Positions 10,882-22,737 of a stretch of 64,000 nucleotides of DNA are shown here, piece by piece. Source of the stretch: Lactarius indigo (lineage: Eukaryota; Basidiomycota; Agaricomycetes; Russulales; Russulaceae). Each line of letters starts with the position of its first letter. The stretch's first letter is position 1. Location of the stretch: positions 1,674,001-1,738,000 of the forward strand of contig JAFKAC010000004.1 of assembly GCA_025766275.1 (NCBI GenBank), written 5' to 3'. The translations under genes were made by a program, and so were the position numbers. A model generated the notes under the pieces. It had not been told where the DNA came from, did no database searches, and was given only the letters and a program-made list of their open reading frames with translations.

Positions 10882-13800
10882 CGATGATGATACGAAATGG
10901 TCTGAGAAAGGTGGAAAGAAAAAAAGACGTCGCCGAGTCCGACCGATAACAAAGAGGGAATGGTGTAACCGCAGGAAGTCGTCGGAGAGAGAACGGAAGA
11001 GCTCGTAATGGGTGGGGACGAGCACTGCGGGACAGAATAGGGCTTATCGGCGGTCGGGGGGACAGAGGTGAGATATATAGAAAAGAAAGGGATGACGAGG
11101 ACCCCCGAGTGCCGTATCGAGTATCACCCATCTGCCTCGTGGCAGACATGAGTCCCACGCCGACTCTGACCCGACCATCACTAATAGAACTACATCCAGC
11201 AGTGCCTGTAATAGTTTCTTACGGACACAGCTCCTACAAGTCACGACGACCCTTCCGTGCCATTCTTGCCATATCCTCCGTCGGGGATGAGGAAGCTCGG
11301 TCCAGCCTCCCTCCTTGGGTACGCCCGCTCCTTGGACAACAACTAACTGCTATGGTGCTAGAAAGCTTGATAACCATATCAAACTCCTAAACGATTCTAT
11401 CCTATCAGGATGAGCGCTAGGTGCCACGACTGACCCTAATAACTTGAAGTTACCTGTGACAATGTGATGGCGGAGGGGGTGGCACCCTTAATGAATGGGC
11501 GCAGGGCCTGGGCAGTTTATTAGGCTTGAAACCGTATCACTCTTCCAAGCCTCTAATCGATTACTAGGCGAAATCCAATCCGAACACGCTTTGTTGACCC
11601 TGTCAGATTTACCCAGATATCATAGAACCGACCGTTGCCCTAACATCCTAGTCCAACCGCACGGTTTCATCGCCGGGAACACGAGACGCTGTGAGGCCCG
11701 ATTATTGAGACGATCTAGCCGACGCGTCGTTACGGCTTCCGCCATGCTTTAGGACCATTCGAATTCCCGAAATTGCTCATGCCGCCAGTAATAGCGAGAA
11801 TTGGGCGGATGCCTTCAATCGGCCACACCTTATCGTCTCGCTTCTCCACAAATATCGCCTGCCAACTGCCGTTGCTCCACCTATTTCTCCAATAGTCCGA
11901 ATGGTGCCCGACTCACTAGCCATGATAGCGACGAACCCCGTGACCAAGGGGCGTTGCCCGTTCCCGACTCGTGGCTAGGTCCTTCACCCTGCTGGAGACA
12001 CGGTCGACAAGAAGTTGCCGAGAACTCCTTCGAGACCAGCACACATGTTGTGTCTGGGCGCTTCACCCCAGCGTGCGACCGAATAGTCCGCGAAATTGTC
12101 CACAGCGGATAGTGGGCTTTTCGATGATGCATAGTGGATACACGTGTCGATCGATACACGTGTTGCCCCAACACGAGGCAAAAGGCTTGAAACATACCTC
12201 AGATGTCAAACACGGCGTACGCACTAGTTTCACCGTGCTCAGTCGTTGCGAACTGTGACCTGGGATCACACTGAGTGAGGTCATCATCATCACAGCCACC
12301 GGATCTAGAAATGAAAACATTTCCCTTTGAAAGATAATACCGCATACGTGTACCTATGAATATCTCCCACGGAACATGGATAACGATTATGCCGCTCCAT
12401 AGTATTCAGCTGGTGCATCAGTACTGTAATGGTCAGGGGTGGTGATAACCAGGAGCCTAAGTGACCCGAAAAGCCGCGAAGATAGCATCCGTGCTCAGCG
12501 TTCATGTGTCTAGGGCAGCAAAACGAACGAATGTACAAGGTTTCCCGCCAAATCCATCAGGTATGCACTGCGCGATGACGTCGCACGGCTACCTCGTGGA
12601 GGTTAATAGGCACAAAGTATACCAAAAGCAGTCCTGACATCTCCGAAGCCTGTGTCCCTTTAGTCCAGGCTCGACCAGAAAACTGGCAAATACAGATCAC
12701 TGGGATTCGTTAGGTCTTTCCCTGAGAGAAGTGGTGTGATCTCGGAGCTCTGGAGTCTAAAGTTAATAACAGCTAGTGACGATAACATTCAGCCGAGAAA
12801 ATGGCAGCAGTCTGGGAAGATAACAGTTGTCAGGTGCAGGACTTACAGCGTGCTACATCCATCCAGTAGATGAAATCGTACTGCAGAACCCCTGTATGTG
12901 CGTAAGAGTGAATCACGGACATTGAACGTTGTCGCGATTCCACCTGGAGTGACCGCTTGTGGACAAAGACGGCACACAAATAGGAGACTTGGGCCATGTC
13001 GGTGTTGTCTCCGCGGGCGAGGACTCAGGGCGTTATTCTTTTTTCTCTTCCTCCGACTTGGTAGCATGGACTAGTCGACAGTCCCATTTCGGACGCACCA
13101 TAGGAATGGTGAACAAAGCTTTCAGAGTAGAGATCCGGCGAGAGGGGTCAAATATCCGCCCCCGATACCAAACACGGACGCGAGTTATGGGCGAGAGAGA
13201 TCCGCCCTCCCCTGAATGTTCGTGCCGGCAGACGGGGATGAAGATAAAGACGATCTTGGCCTGCTCCCGAATAATTCTGGCGTGCAAAAGAAACTACAGG
13301 CTTCTAATCGTCGTCGTGCACGAAAGGACGCACATCGCCCTGCCCGAACGGTCGGGTTTACCGAAATGAATCCCTGACACGAAACGGGGACTCCTAAGGC
13401 CACCCTTCGATCGGTATTTTCGTTCCATTTCGGGGGGCGATCCTCTAGCCCCAAAATGAAGAAGAGCGCTAGAATTTATACCGGCGGCGGGCACGACATA
13501 GGGGGGGATGTCGAAAATTGAAGAGAAGGCACCGCCGCGTGATGCGAGCGAATAGGGGGTACCCGAGGGCGAGTTCTGACTGGCGCGCCGACGGGCACGC
13601 ACAAGGTATGGATGTATCCGCTGGATCAGAATGTCCTCTTGGAAAACGTCCAAGACGAACTTTCGAAAAGTGCAATCAGTTTTAGCTCGTCGCTCGCATC
13701 AGCATCGCCGGGAATTGCCGCTGGCGGTCTTAAGACCTCTTCACGTGATCGCGTGATCCATTGGTAGCGAGCCTGGGCTCTTTCCCACCTCCAGGCCTCC

Positions 13801-15595
13801 TTGGAACTAGGTAGGCCTCCTCGGAAATACTGTATGGAAATGAACTGAAACCTCGTGGTTCGAAGAAATCTGACTGGTGTGTGCATGTGTTGTATGAGGC
13901 TTCGCACTCTACTGATTTAACAGCTTGCGGGCCGCAAGCTGTTACTAGTAATTATCGATAATTTGTCATCGCTAGCGCGGGAGGTTTTTCCTGATGGGAA
14001 TCCTCAGGCTGTTGGATTGTTTCCATCGTGCTCACTTCCTCTGTTCCATTTTGTATATATGGGCTTTCAGTACTTTTCAGTGCTTCCACGAGAACGGTGC
14101 AATATACTTCCAGGTGCGTACGCCGCTCTACCAACGATGCACAGTATTCCTTTCATCCAAACCGTGTTACTACCGCCTCGCGAAGCTACGAGACCGTCCT
14201 GTGATCTTATCAGATGGTGGTGGCGAGTTTCACTTCTCGAGAGAGGTGTATATGGAAACCCATGATACAAAGAGTTGCCCTTGAGTGCAAAACATTCGGT
14301 TGACTTTGTCCTCGCTACCTCGATGGGGCCCGATGGAGCGGCCACTGGTTTTCGGCAGTAAGTCAATTAACGGGGTAAGTTTATGAAGGGCTCCCGGATT
14401 CTCGTCATCAGCGAGCTGCTTGTTCAACACCGGGCTTGACACTTGGGTCCGAGTTGGGATGCTTGTCATCGGAATGCGGCGTTATATGGTTTCTAAAAAA
14501 AGTAAGGAAGTCGATATTCTCTAGATCATGTCCGAGTCTCGGAACAGGATGGCTAAATACTAAGCGCTGATGATGGACAGCACTCGAGGAAATCTCATGC
14601 AACTGTGCAGGTGCGCAAGATCCATCCGTATCAGTGGTTGGTGATTCAGACGCTAAGATGTTCTACACGTGGCACACATTTTACCCGGAAGCCTCTCGTT
14701 TGGTCATACCCTTCCAGGTGCATTCAGCCGAATGATGTTTCACATCCCTCAGCATTCCTTCTGTGGCATTGTTCTGTCTGGGTCTATCCGATCTCGCCGT
14801 TGTTGTTCCGAATGGTTGCGCTAGCGGCCCGTCAGAACGAATACCAGACAACCCGAGCGTATACGATTTTCTCCCTTCCCTCCCATTTGTCCTACCTGCT
14901 TATGCGTCTACAAGGAAGACAAAGACCTTCCTAAATTGTCGCTTTAGCCGCTTCTATCCAAGATACGTCTGAAGCCCTGAGCATTATGCAGGTATGGCGG
15001 CCCTTTGCCTTCCTTCAGGACTGGCGTGGGCGGTGACGGTGGGCGGAATGACTGCAGCACACTGAAAAGCCACTTGACTGTAGCTAAGTCACTCCTCGGG
15101 TGTACGTGTCGTGATTTCTACGTCTTCATCTTGGCCTATGCACGGACGATGTCGCCCCTCACTCCCACCTCCTCGCTGGCCACTCCGCCTCCTGACCCCC
15201 ACTAGCTCTCGCCTTCGTCATAACGATATTCTTAAGCTTTGCATCTTGACAGAATCCCTGGGGATATCGGTACCAACACATCTTGTCTTGAGGTAGTCCG
15301 CCAATGTGTTCGTGTGATTGCCCGCGTTCTCGCTCCGGGTAATTGCTACCGTTCCCTAGACAACAACTGGATCGGTCGCGAACTACAGCCCGACGTGTTG
15401 CTTTGTGTTTTTTTTTTTTGAACCATGATGTTGCTTTGTGTAAGTCCATGTGATAGTATAGGGTATGGCTTTTGATCTTCGTCCTTGCTCCCAACACCAC
15501 CTTTTCAAGCGAGCAACATGTAAAAGTTGGGTCGTGTTCGCTTTAGCGATATAGAAAAGGCTCTTCCTAACGGTGGCCACTTACGCTCAGGCACG
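10882..15595. other. 4.7 kb without a recognisable gene
   Basis: I read both strands here and saw only short frames with no family motif, no terminal repeats, no reverse transcriptase, integrase or transposase motifs and no tRNA. Base composition is close to 50% GC with frequent stops. A perfect 12-base inverted repeat at 13919-13943 and a pair of ACACGTGT boxes at 12140-12163 are the only structures I can point to. It could be old, decayed intergenic or transposon-derived DNA. Confidence 0.4.
13919..13943. repeat. Perfect 12-bp inverted repeat, 1-base spacer
   Basis: AACAGCTTGCGG and its exact reverse complement are separated by one G. A palindrome this compact is suited to a dimeric protein site or a cruciform, or could be a footprint left by a mobile element. 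No gene is recognised within 1.6 kb. Confidence 0.8.
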
Positions 15596-16180
15596 ATGTC
15601 GTTTACCACCACCTCCAACCCTTCTGCACAACTCAGTGTCGTGTCAAAATTTTACGAGGCCTATCGCAACCTGGAAATTCGATGTCCTCGAGGCGCTATT
15701 CTCGGACGACTACATACACAAGACCCTTCCCGCAACCGCGAATGATCCACCGAAAAACAAGGCAGAGGGCATAGGGCATGCGAAATCCATCGGGAAATTA
15801 CTTGGTTACACTGACCTAAAGGTACGTTACGTCGCGCATTTACTAACAGGAGTCGTAATCATGTCCTGCGCCACAGTACGAGATCTTCCAATCAAATGAG
15901 GCTCCAGGGAGCATCTGGGTTCACGTACGTCCAGAACAACTTTTTCATATTTTTTTTTTATCAGCGCATATACACGTGCATCACTAACATCTCTCGCTTC
16001 ATACAGTCGAGGTTGTACGGCGATCTTCCCGGTGGCGTCGCATTCAACACCGAATCTATCTACATCTTCACGCTCAGTTCCGGAGACAACTATCCAGATC
16101 ACCGCCATCCAAGAATTCATCGACACCAAACTGGCCGCGGAATTCGCAGCTACCGCCTCTGCTGCTGCCGCGCCTAAGTA
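15596..16180 (+). CDS. SnoaL/NTF2-like small protein
   Basis: A small protein of the cone-shaped SnoaL/NTF2 fold, often an isomerase- or hydrolase-like enzyme or a bare binding domain; the substrate is unknown. The start at 15596 gives 'LSVVSKFYEAYRNL', then the family-typical 'FDVLEALFSDDYIHKTLP' and 'GYTDLK'. Introns at 15822-15876 and 15925-16006 join to 'YEIFQSNEAPGSIWVH' and 'SRLYGDLPGGVAFNTES'. The C-terminus ends in an Ala-rich tail with the stop at 16178-16180. Two apparent one-base insertions, near 15671-15677 and at about 16091, put the segments in different frames although both sides are clearly coding. It is an orphan between long gene-poor stretches. Confidence 0.65.
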
Positions 16181-16834
16181 GCTTCCTTTTTGCTTAGTCA
16201 GGATATCGGCACTGTGTTAGAATAAGACAAATCGAATAGCTGCGGACTCAGGAATACATAAGAAAGTTCGTGTGTTGTAAGTTAGTGCGCCCTACAGTTA
16301 CTGCATCATCAATCGGGGTGCGATGACGACTTGTGGGGCCGTGATGACCGACAAAATGCGTAATACATAGCGCATAGCTTTTGATAAAAATATATATATA
16401 TAACGGCGTTTAATCGGGAGCGTTTTCTATTGGTTTGCTGTGCTCCAATCACATCATAAGTTTGGTCATCTGATGAGGTTTCACTTCTGCTGCGGATAGC
16501 GACCGCAGCACAGCGTATTCGTATCGACTGGGGCGGAGAGATGGTTGAGGCGGCCGACAGTACTGATTACAATTGATGCTATACGGTCCGATTCACCGAA
16601 AGACAACAGGTATAGATGCGGTTATTCCAATTTACTACGACGTGTACAGTATCGCATCAATCAAGGAAGGTCCTTGGCAGGGGAGGGAAGGTGGGGATGC
16701 ATGGGTTCTATGTAACCTACTACTACTACTACTAGACTCGAAAAATAAGTTACCCGCAAGCGTACAACGAGCACCACAGGGTACTCCGACGGAGGGAGGA
16801 AGAGCAGAGCAGAGAAAAAACGTGAATCATCATA
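16181..16834. other. Convergent 3' spacer with simple repeats
   Basis: This lies between the SnoaL-like gene (plus) and a small unknown gene (minus). It holds a (TA)n run near 16390-16402 and a (CTA)n run near 16718-16736; a CAT run continues into the minus-strand stop codon region at 16835. No gene seen. Confidence 0.5.
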
Positions 16835-17369
16835 TCACATCATCATCATGACATCCTCCTTCCACCGCGGGAGTAATACATCGAGCGCGGCCTTGTGGCG
16901 GCAGCAACGCCGATCGACCAGCGCCGGTCCGTGAGCCGTCGCAGGACGTTCCATAACGTCCCGTGCGAGAAAGACGGTGCCTTTGTCGGCCTCATCCAGC
17001 ACGCTCTGCTCGTCGAGCCACTCGAGTATCCGGATGTCCGACGGATGAAGGATGGCGGGATGTGAATACCGGAAGATGGTGATGAATTCGTGCGCGTAGA
17101 TTTGCGCCTCGACGGCGCTGAGCGCGGAGTGACAGCTCTCGTGTGCGAGGGAGGAGCACACTAAAGGAACAAAGGAAAGGGGCACCCGTTTCAGAAAACC
17201 ATGACGAAACGGGCGGGAGGAGAGAGAGAGAGAGAGAGGACTCACCCTGTACGAGACATACATCGTCATGGACTTGCGCAAGCGCAAACTTCCGTGGTTG
17301 CATTGTGATGGACGAGGGTGGTGATGTCGTGGAGGAGGGAGACAGCATCGCGTGCACAGCTGTGGCCAT
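16835..17369 (-). CDS. Small two-exon unknown protein
   Basis: I do not recognise it. The start at 17369 ('MATAVHAMLSPSS') gives a first exon ending near 17246 in 'HDDVCLVQ'. The intron begins with GTGAG followed by a (CT)n tract (17219-17240 on the plus strand reads as GA repeats) and ends in TTTAG. The second exon reads 'CSSLAHESCHSALSAVEAQIYAHEFITIFRYSHPAIL'-type sequence, then 'RILEWLDEQSVLDEADKGTVFLARDVMERP', and ends in a run of four Met at the stop (16835). Helix-rich, no signal peptide, no membrane segment. Clean splicing in frame supports a real gene. Confidence 0.5.
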
Positions 17370-20300
17370 TGTTCAAGTGAGGGTGGCTTTGACCTTTAAC
17401 CGAAAAGGGGGTCCTTCGGGTTTTGACTCGAGCGAGTTTGTACTTATATAAGAGAGGGAAGTGATTATAGGGGAGAAAGGTGTAATGTAACACGCGGTTA
17501 GGAGGAACGGGGTTCTTGACCGAAGAAACCCGACAGTCGATTTGGCCCGGCTTTCTCGTTTCCCACCGCTTTTCAAAAAAAAAAGAATGGTGGGGCACGG
17601 CCATCATGGCATCGCATCAAACACGCACAACACGCTACAGATTGTCGAGCGTCCACGTGCGCTTCGAACTCACAGTGGGATCGGAACAAAAACCTTTTCG
17701 GTTCTCAGGCCGGTTATCCGACGGGTGGCTTTGTAGCTTTGTGTCATCCACACTCCGTCCATTTCAAATTGCCTTCTCAGGCTTGGGTCCCGGCGCGACT
17801 CGCTCCAGTCTCGCTCTTACACCCTTACTCCATGTATACTCTAGCCCTCAGGGCGCGCAGGTGATCCTCATTCCAATCTGTCATGGTTGCGAGCAGAGGG
17901 CGGCTTCAGCCGGAATGATGAATGCGCGGATCTAGTGTAAAGTGCCGTGTTGACGGTGTCTGGCCTCATTGGTTGAGGTGCCGCGGCGCGCTACGACCTG
18001 TCCACGTTCAGTCAAATCTAATTGTGAAAAGTGAAACAGGCGGCTAAAGACGTTAGTTATACGCGAACCGATTTGCTTCATGTACGAAAGAAGAGTGAGT
18101 CGCCTGTTGTCGCCATTGCAAATGCGCTAAATACGCTGCACATACTGTGCGTCCTTGCCTGGCGCAGACCATTGATAGAAGGGGGCCGAGAAGCCTTGCT
18201 AGAGGGTTCCCTGTAATAAGCAGATAACGAAAGGGTAGATGAGCTTATTCGCGAAACAACCCTACCTCTCATCTCTGACCCTTATGTCGTGCGCACTAAC
18301 AGCGGGCGGACCATAGTTAGTCCTGGAGTCTGAACAGATAGATACGCTTCTCGGCCGGATTACCCAAAGGGGCGGTGGCGCGCGCTCAGCTGATGCAGTA
18401 ACTATCCATCTCGTGATCAGTGGTGGGGACTCTGGTCTTCCATTGTTCCATTTGTCCTTGTGGCAAGGCACTTCTCGTCAGCTCCTCAGTACGGTAGCAC
18501 AAGATCAATGGTACTGTAATTTCCTGAACTAGCCGAATGTCACCGCTGCGCACAGGGAATAGGATATGTTGGGCGCTACGCGACCGTGCCCGGTATTCCC
18601 GCAATCGACCGTGATGGAAGTGACACTTTCTCGCGTTGCGAGCGTGATTCAGTGGTGCGAGCCACTTAGCGCGTGGGTCGCTCGTGGGGACACGTCAATT
18701 CCATGTCGCTACACGCCAGATCAAACCAAAAATAGATGCTAACTGCACCACGATGATGACATGAGGAACCGTTGATGATGCCGATGAGCGTCAGTTTGAG
18801 GTTATCAGCTCTCGGCGAAAGCCGGGAGTGATAACCAACTCCAACCTGGTGATACTGCATTCCTGTATACAAAGTTTCCTACCCACGAGCCATGCGAAGC
18901 GGATACTGTATTGGAGACAACGAGGGTCACACGACCACGAGGGAGGCCCCATTCGACGTATATGCGGGTGATTTGGGAATACAGTAGAGAAAAATGAGAA
19001 CCGAGTTCTCCCCGCTCCCCACACAGCCCGGTGTACTCCTGGCGTGTTCTAATTCAATGTCACGGTATCCGCCGCGTAGTCATTATCACACCCGATTGGT
19101 TACACATAGACGCGTCCACTACTCAACCACCTTGGGCTGTTGCGGCGTCAGAGGGATCGGCGCTGGGGAACCTCCCTCGAGAAGGGGTCTTTGCGAGCAC
19201 CACCAGCAAGTCCGAACTTTTCCCATTAAGCCAAAGATACGGTCCCCATTGCCCCAGGGCTGAGTGCCGATGAGAAGGAAGGCTGCGACGACGCCGATGG
19301 AAACTTCAAAAATTCATCCTCTGAAATTGGTATGTACATTGCGGTTCACTGGCGAGATTACGGTTCGGAGGAGGTGACCGAAGTCTTTGTCATCGGGGAC
19401 GGTCGAGGCTCAATATGGCGCTCAATGTCCGCGATGGGCGCCCCTAGCTACTAACTGGTTGAATCAGGAGTCCGATGTGGCGCAACAAATGGTCCGCTCA
19501 GCTGTAGAGGTCGGGAGGTAGTCGGATAAGTTCAGGCCAGGGTGAGCTCCATATCCCGATGTCAAGGGTGCGGGAAGGTAAGCTAGGTAAGACCCAGAGG
19601 TAACGTCATCCGCAGTGGCATCACATAAACTCATGAGTCTCGTCCATGTGAAAGTGGCTAGACAATACGGGGGTGACATATCGGCGTATCGAAATTGGTT
19701 ATCAGCGCGTGAACGTACCGTACATGAGACAGCGGTAAAAATTGTTGTGCTGATAGGGTGAACGGGCTGGTCGAAATTGACCAGTACGTAACATTCTGAG
19801 ACTGGGCGATGTACTTTTCCCTATTTAGGGTTATCCAACCTACGACTGCCTCCGCAACCTTTGTTCCGGCTTCCAGTGCGACATGCGACGGCTTCCGATC
19901 AGAATAAAACAATAGGTGGGACTACAGATTACAGTAGTCCTGCGATCACTCAAGCAACGGCTGTGCATCACACCGCGATCCAAAACCCTAGGCCGTTCTC
20001 GACCCGTTTTCAAACATACACTAGACTAACGATGGATACTGGTTCCAAGGTCGGTTCTAGCCACCAACCCTGAAGCAACTCATGCGAGGGCTTTCCCCTC
20101 TCACTATAAAACTATTTTGCTCTCCGCTATGAATCATGGGTTCCAACCAGGGCTCCAAGGTGCAAGCTCGTGACACTCTAGCTCCGCTATTCATTTTACG
20201 CCCTGGGGGTTTTTTTTCAGGAAATTTTGAGTATCCTATCGCGGTCATAGTTTCTTTTTTGCCAGTTGAAGTCATTTCAGACTCTGACCGACTGTGGTTC

Positions 20301-20604
20301 GGATGAATCAGAAAGGCCGTTGGTCAAAAAACCGCATACAACACTAGCAAAGATTCGGCAGTGCGATTGTTCTGCAGACCACCAGATGGCCACGGATGTT
20401 CTGACTGCAATCAACGAATGCCTGCTCGTGGCTTCTTTGCAAATTTGCCGCATGTTATTCTAGGCGATTGCTGTGTAGAGCGTGTCTTATCCTGGCCTTC
20501 CTTTAACAGAAGGTCGATTTTCGTTTGTCCTCACCTCGTCATCTCCCCTTTCCCCCCCACAACAGCACGTTACACATTCGCCGTTATCCGCCGTTCTCTG
20601 AACA
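17370..20604. other. 3.2 kb without a recognisable gene
   Basis: Only short frames without family motifs on either strand. The last few hundred bases, up to 20604, are the upstream region of the first dehydrogenase; the box just before its ATG ('cgttatccgccgttctctgaac') recurs before the other two copies, so that part belongs to the duplicated block. Confidence 0.4.
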
Positions 20605-21850
20605 ATGGCCGAGAAACGTGTTGGGCTCTTCAGCCAACTCATTCCTCCAAAGCCAACTTGGACTGCTGCGGATGTCCCCGATCAAACGGGTAAAACCGTC
20701 ATCGTGACGGGCGGAAATGGTGGTATAGGGAGGGAGACTGCACGGGTGAGCCATCGTTTGCACTCCCATGATCGGCACTTTTGCTAATGAATAGCGTTCA
20801 TAGGTGCTACTCTCAAAAGGCGCTAGGGTGTATATAGCCACGCGGTCAGAGGAGAAGTCACAAAAAGCAATCGACGAGCTCAAGAAGGAGACAGGGAAGG
20901 ACAGCATTTTCTTCCTGAAGCTCGACCTAGCAGACCTTGTCTCCGTCAAGGCCGCCGCGGAAGAGTTCATCGGCAAGGAAACCGAGCTCCACACGCTCTA
21001 TAACAACGGGTAAGGGCCTGCACATGCACACATCACGAGACACGCCTCTAACACGACGCAAGTGGCGTTATGTATACCCCGATTGATCATGTGACGACAC
21101 AAGGTTTCGACATGCAATTCGGAACGAACGTTCTAGGTGGGGTGCAGACCAACTTTGCAACCGTTATCACCTCCTCTCACATATCGGCCTTCAGGACACT
21201 TCTATCTCACCAAGTTGCTCCTCCCTGTTCTCACGGCGACCGCAAAAAAGACTCCTGCGGGGACTGTACGCGTCGTCAACGTGAGCTCCCTAGGACATCA
21301 GTATGGGCCACCCGAGGGTATCAGGTGGGCCACACTCGCCCCCGGAAATGATTCGCTTGAGGCGCGCAAGAAGCTTAACACGACCAAGTTATATGGTCAG
21401 AGCAAATTGGTGAGGGGTGCGAATGCCGCCCGGTGCCACCCGGTGCTTATTTTCTTAGGGAAATATCCTCTTTTCTAACGAGCTCGCTCGGCGTTACGGC
21501 GCCGAAGGTATAGTATCGGTCTCGTTACACCCTGGCGCCATAAACACGGATCTCGCGCGTCATACGAGTTCACTGTTGCAACGCTTCGGGCGGATAGTGA
21601 CATATAATGTCTCTTATGGTGCAATAACTTCCCTGTATGCTGGCACTGCACCCGCTGCGAGCGAGCTGAATGGCAAGGTGGGTGTAGAATTCTGTCTGAG
21701 AACCTTCCCTTACGTCCTGGCCCACGTGTGTAACCTTTCTAGTATCTTACGGCGTGGGCACGCGTCGTGGTTCCAAACAAGAAGGCGCTCGACGCCGAGC
21801 TTGCGAAGAAGTTGTGGGAGTGGTGTGAAGAGCAAGTCAAGGATATCTAA
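20605..21850 (+). CDS. Short-chain dehydrogenase/reductase, copy 1
   Basis: An NAD(P)-dependent oxidoreductase of the retinol-dehydrogenase/WWOX-like SDR group; substrate unknown. Six exons fit cleanly (introns 20746-20803, 21010-21062, 21137-21194, 21410-21458, 21678-21742). Motifs in order: '[18 protein letters not shown]' (Rossmann TGxxxGxG), 'YIATRSEEK' (Arg after beta-2, favouring NADP), 'LYNNGGVM' where NNAG is usual, '[11 protein letters not shown]' (catalytic Ser), 'YGQSK' (catalytic Tyr and Lys), then '[10 protein letters not shown]'. No signal peptide or clear membrane anchor. This copy is the most divergent in exon 5 (one Ser for Gly in '[10 protein letters not shown]'). The donor and acceptor positions match in all three copies. 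Confidence 0.88.
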
Positions 21851-22593
21851 ATTGCCTCGTAAGCCCGTAGTCTCCCGAACAACAGTCGATTTACGATAAT
21901 TTACGATGCGGTGCTCGCTAAATGGACACCTTTCTGACCGTCTTGTGCTTTAATCCCCTGTAATGGGTTGCTTTGCTTGGTCTCGTGCTTGTAAAATACT
22001 GGTATCTCTTCATTGCTTGTTTGCTACCGTAATCTTCATTGAATTGCCTGTCACGTGTCATATTTCCGGACTCTCTATGAAAGCTCGGGACTCAACAGCA
22101 CCAATGGCAGCAAGAACGATGTCCACCTTTAGTACCAGTAACCCCTATAGAAGGTTATGGCAGCCGCGTGAAGGACCGAAGCACACGCGCGAAGGCGAAC
22201 TGGGTGCGGAGAGCACTAGACTAGACAAACAAAGAGAACTGTCTAGGCTCAGGAATCGCGGGCAGAAGCGATTACTGAGGACTGCGAAAGTAACATACTA
22301 GGTATATATGCACAGGGCCACGGAGTACCGTAATCACATGGGTATGTGTGGACTGTGATTCCATGAGACGAGACGAAAGACTAGTTCAGATCATCGTAAA
22401 GGAATTGATCAGTCAAATACACCGGGAAAATGGGTATGATCACCGACGCGAGCCACACTGGCCTCGCGTGCGTTGAAAACTCAACAACCCCCAGCCAAAA
22501 TCTAGTGAAATCCCGATATGTGCAATGCTGCAGCATCTCCACCAATACAGTCTCCTATTAGCCTGCGCGCCCCGGTGAGACCGGTGAGACACG

Positions 22594-22737
22594 GATGTCA
22601 ACCTGCCCCACGAGTTCCAAAGCAACCATCCCTTATCCTCCTCCTCTTGTGACGCCCACTCCCGCGTTGCACGTTCTCTCCATCGAGTCCAACCGCCGCG
22701 CCGCGCGAGGCTCTCCTTTGTGTGCCGGGAGGAGGTA
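22594..22737 (+). pseudogene. Remnant of the small partner gene, block 1
   Basis: This matches the start of the partner gene at 30812 ('atgtcaacct', then a 'ccaaagcaacc' box) and then jumps to its second exon ('tctccatcgagtccaaccgccgcgc'), so most of exon 1, the intron and the 3' half are deleted. The sequence before it (about 22500-22590) also matches the spacer before block 3. It is the most eroded of the three partner copies. Confidence 0.7.

Noticed and set aside
16380..17240. Simple repeats ((TA)n, (CTA)n, (GA)n) as a CRISPR-like or centromeric array
   Set aside because: Short microsatellites of different units with no spacers; ordinary for fungal intergenic DNA and introns.
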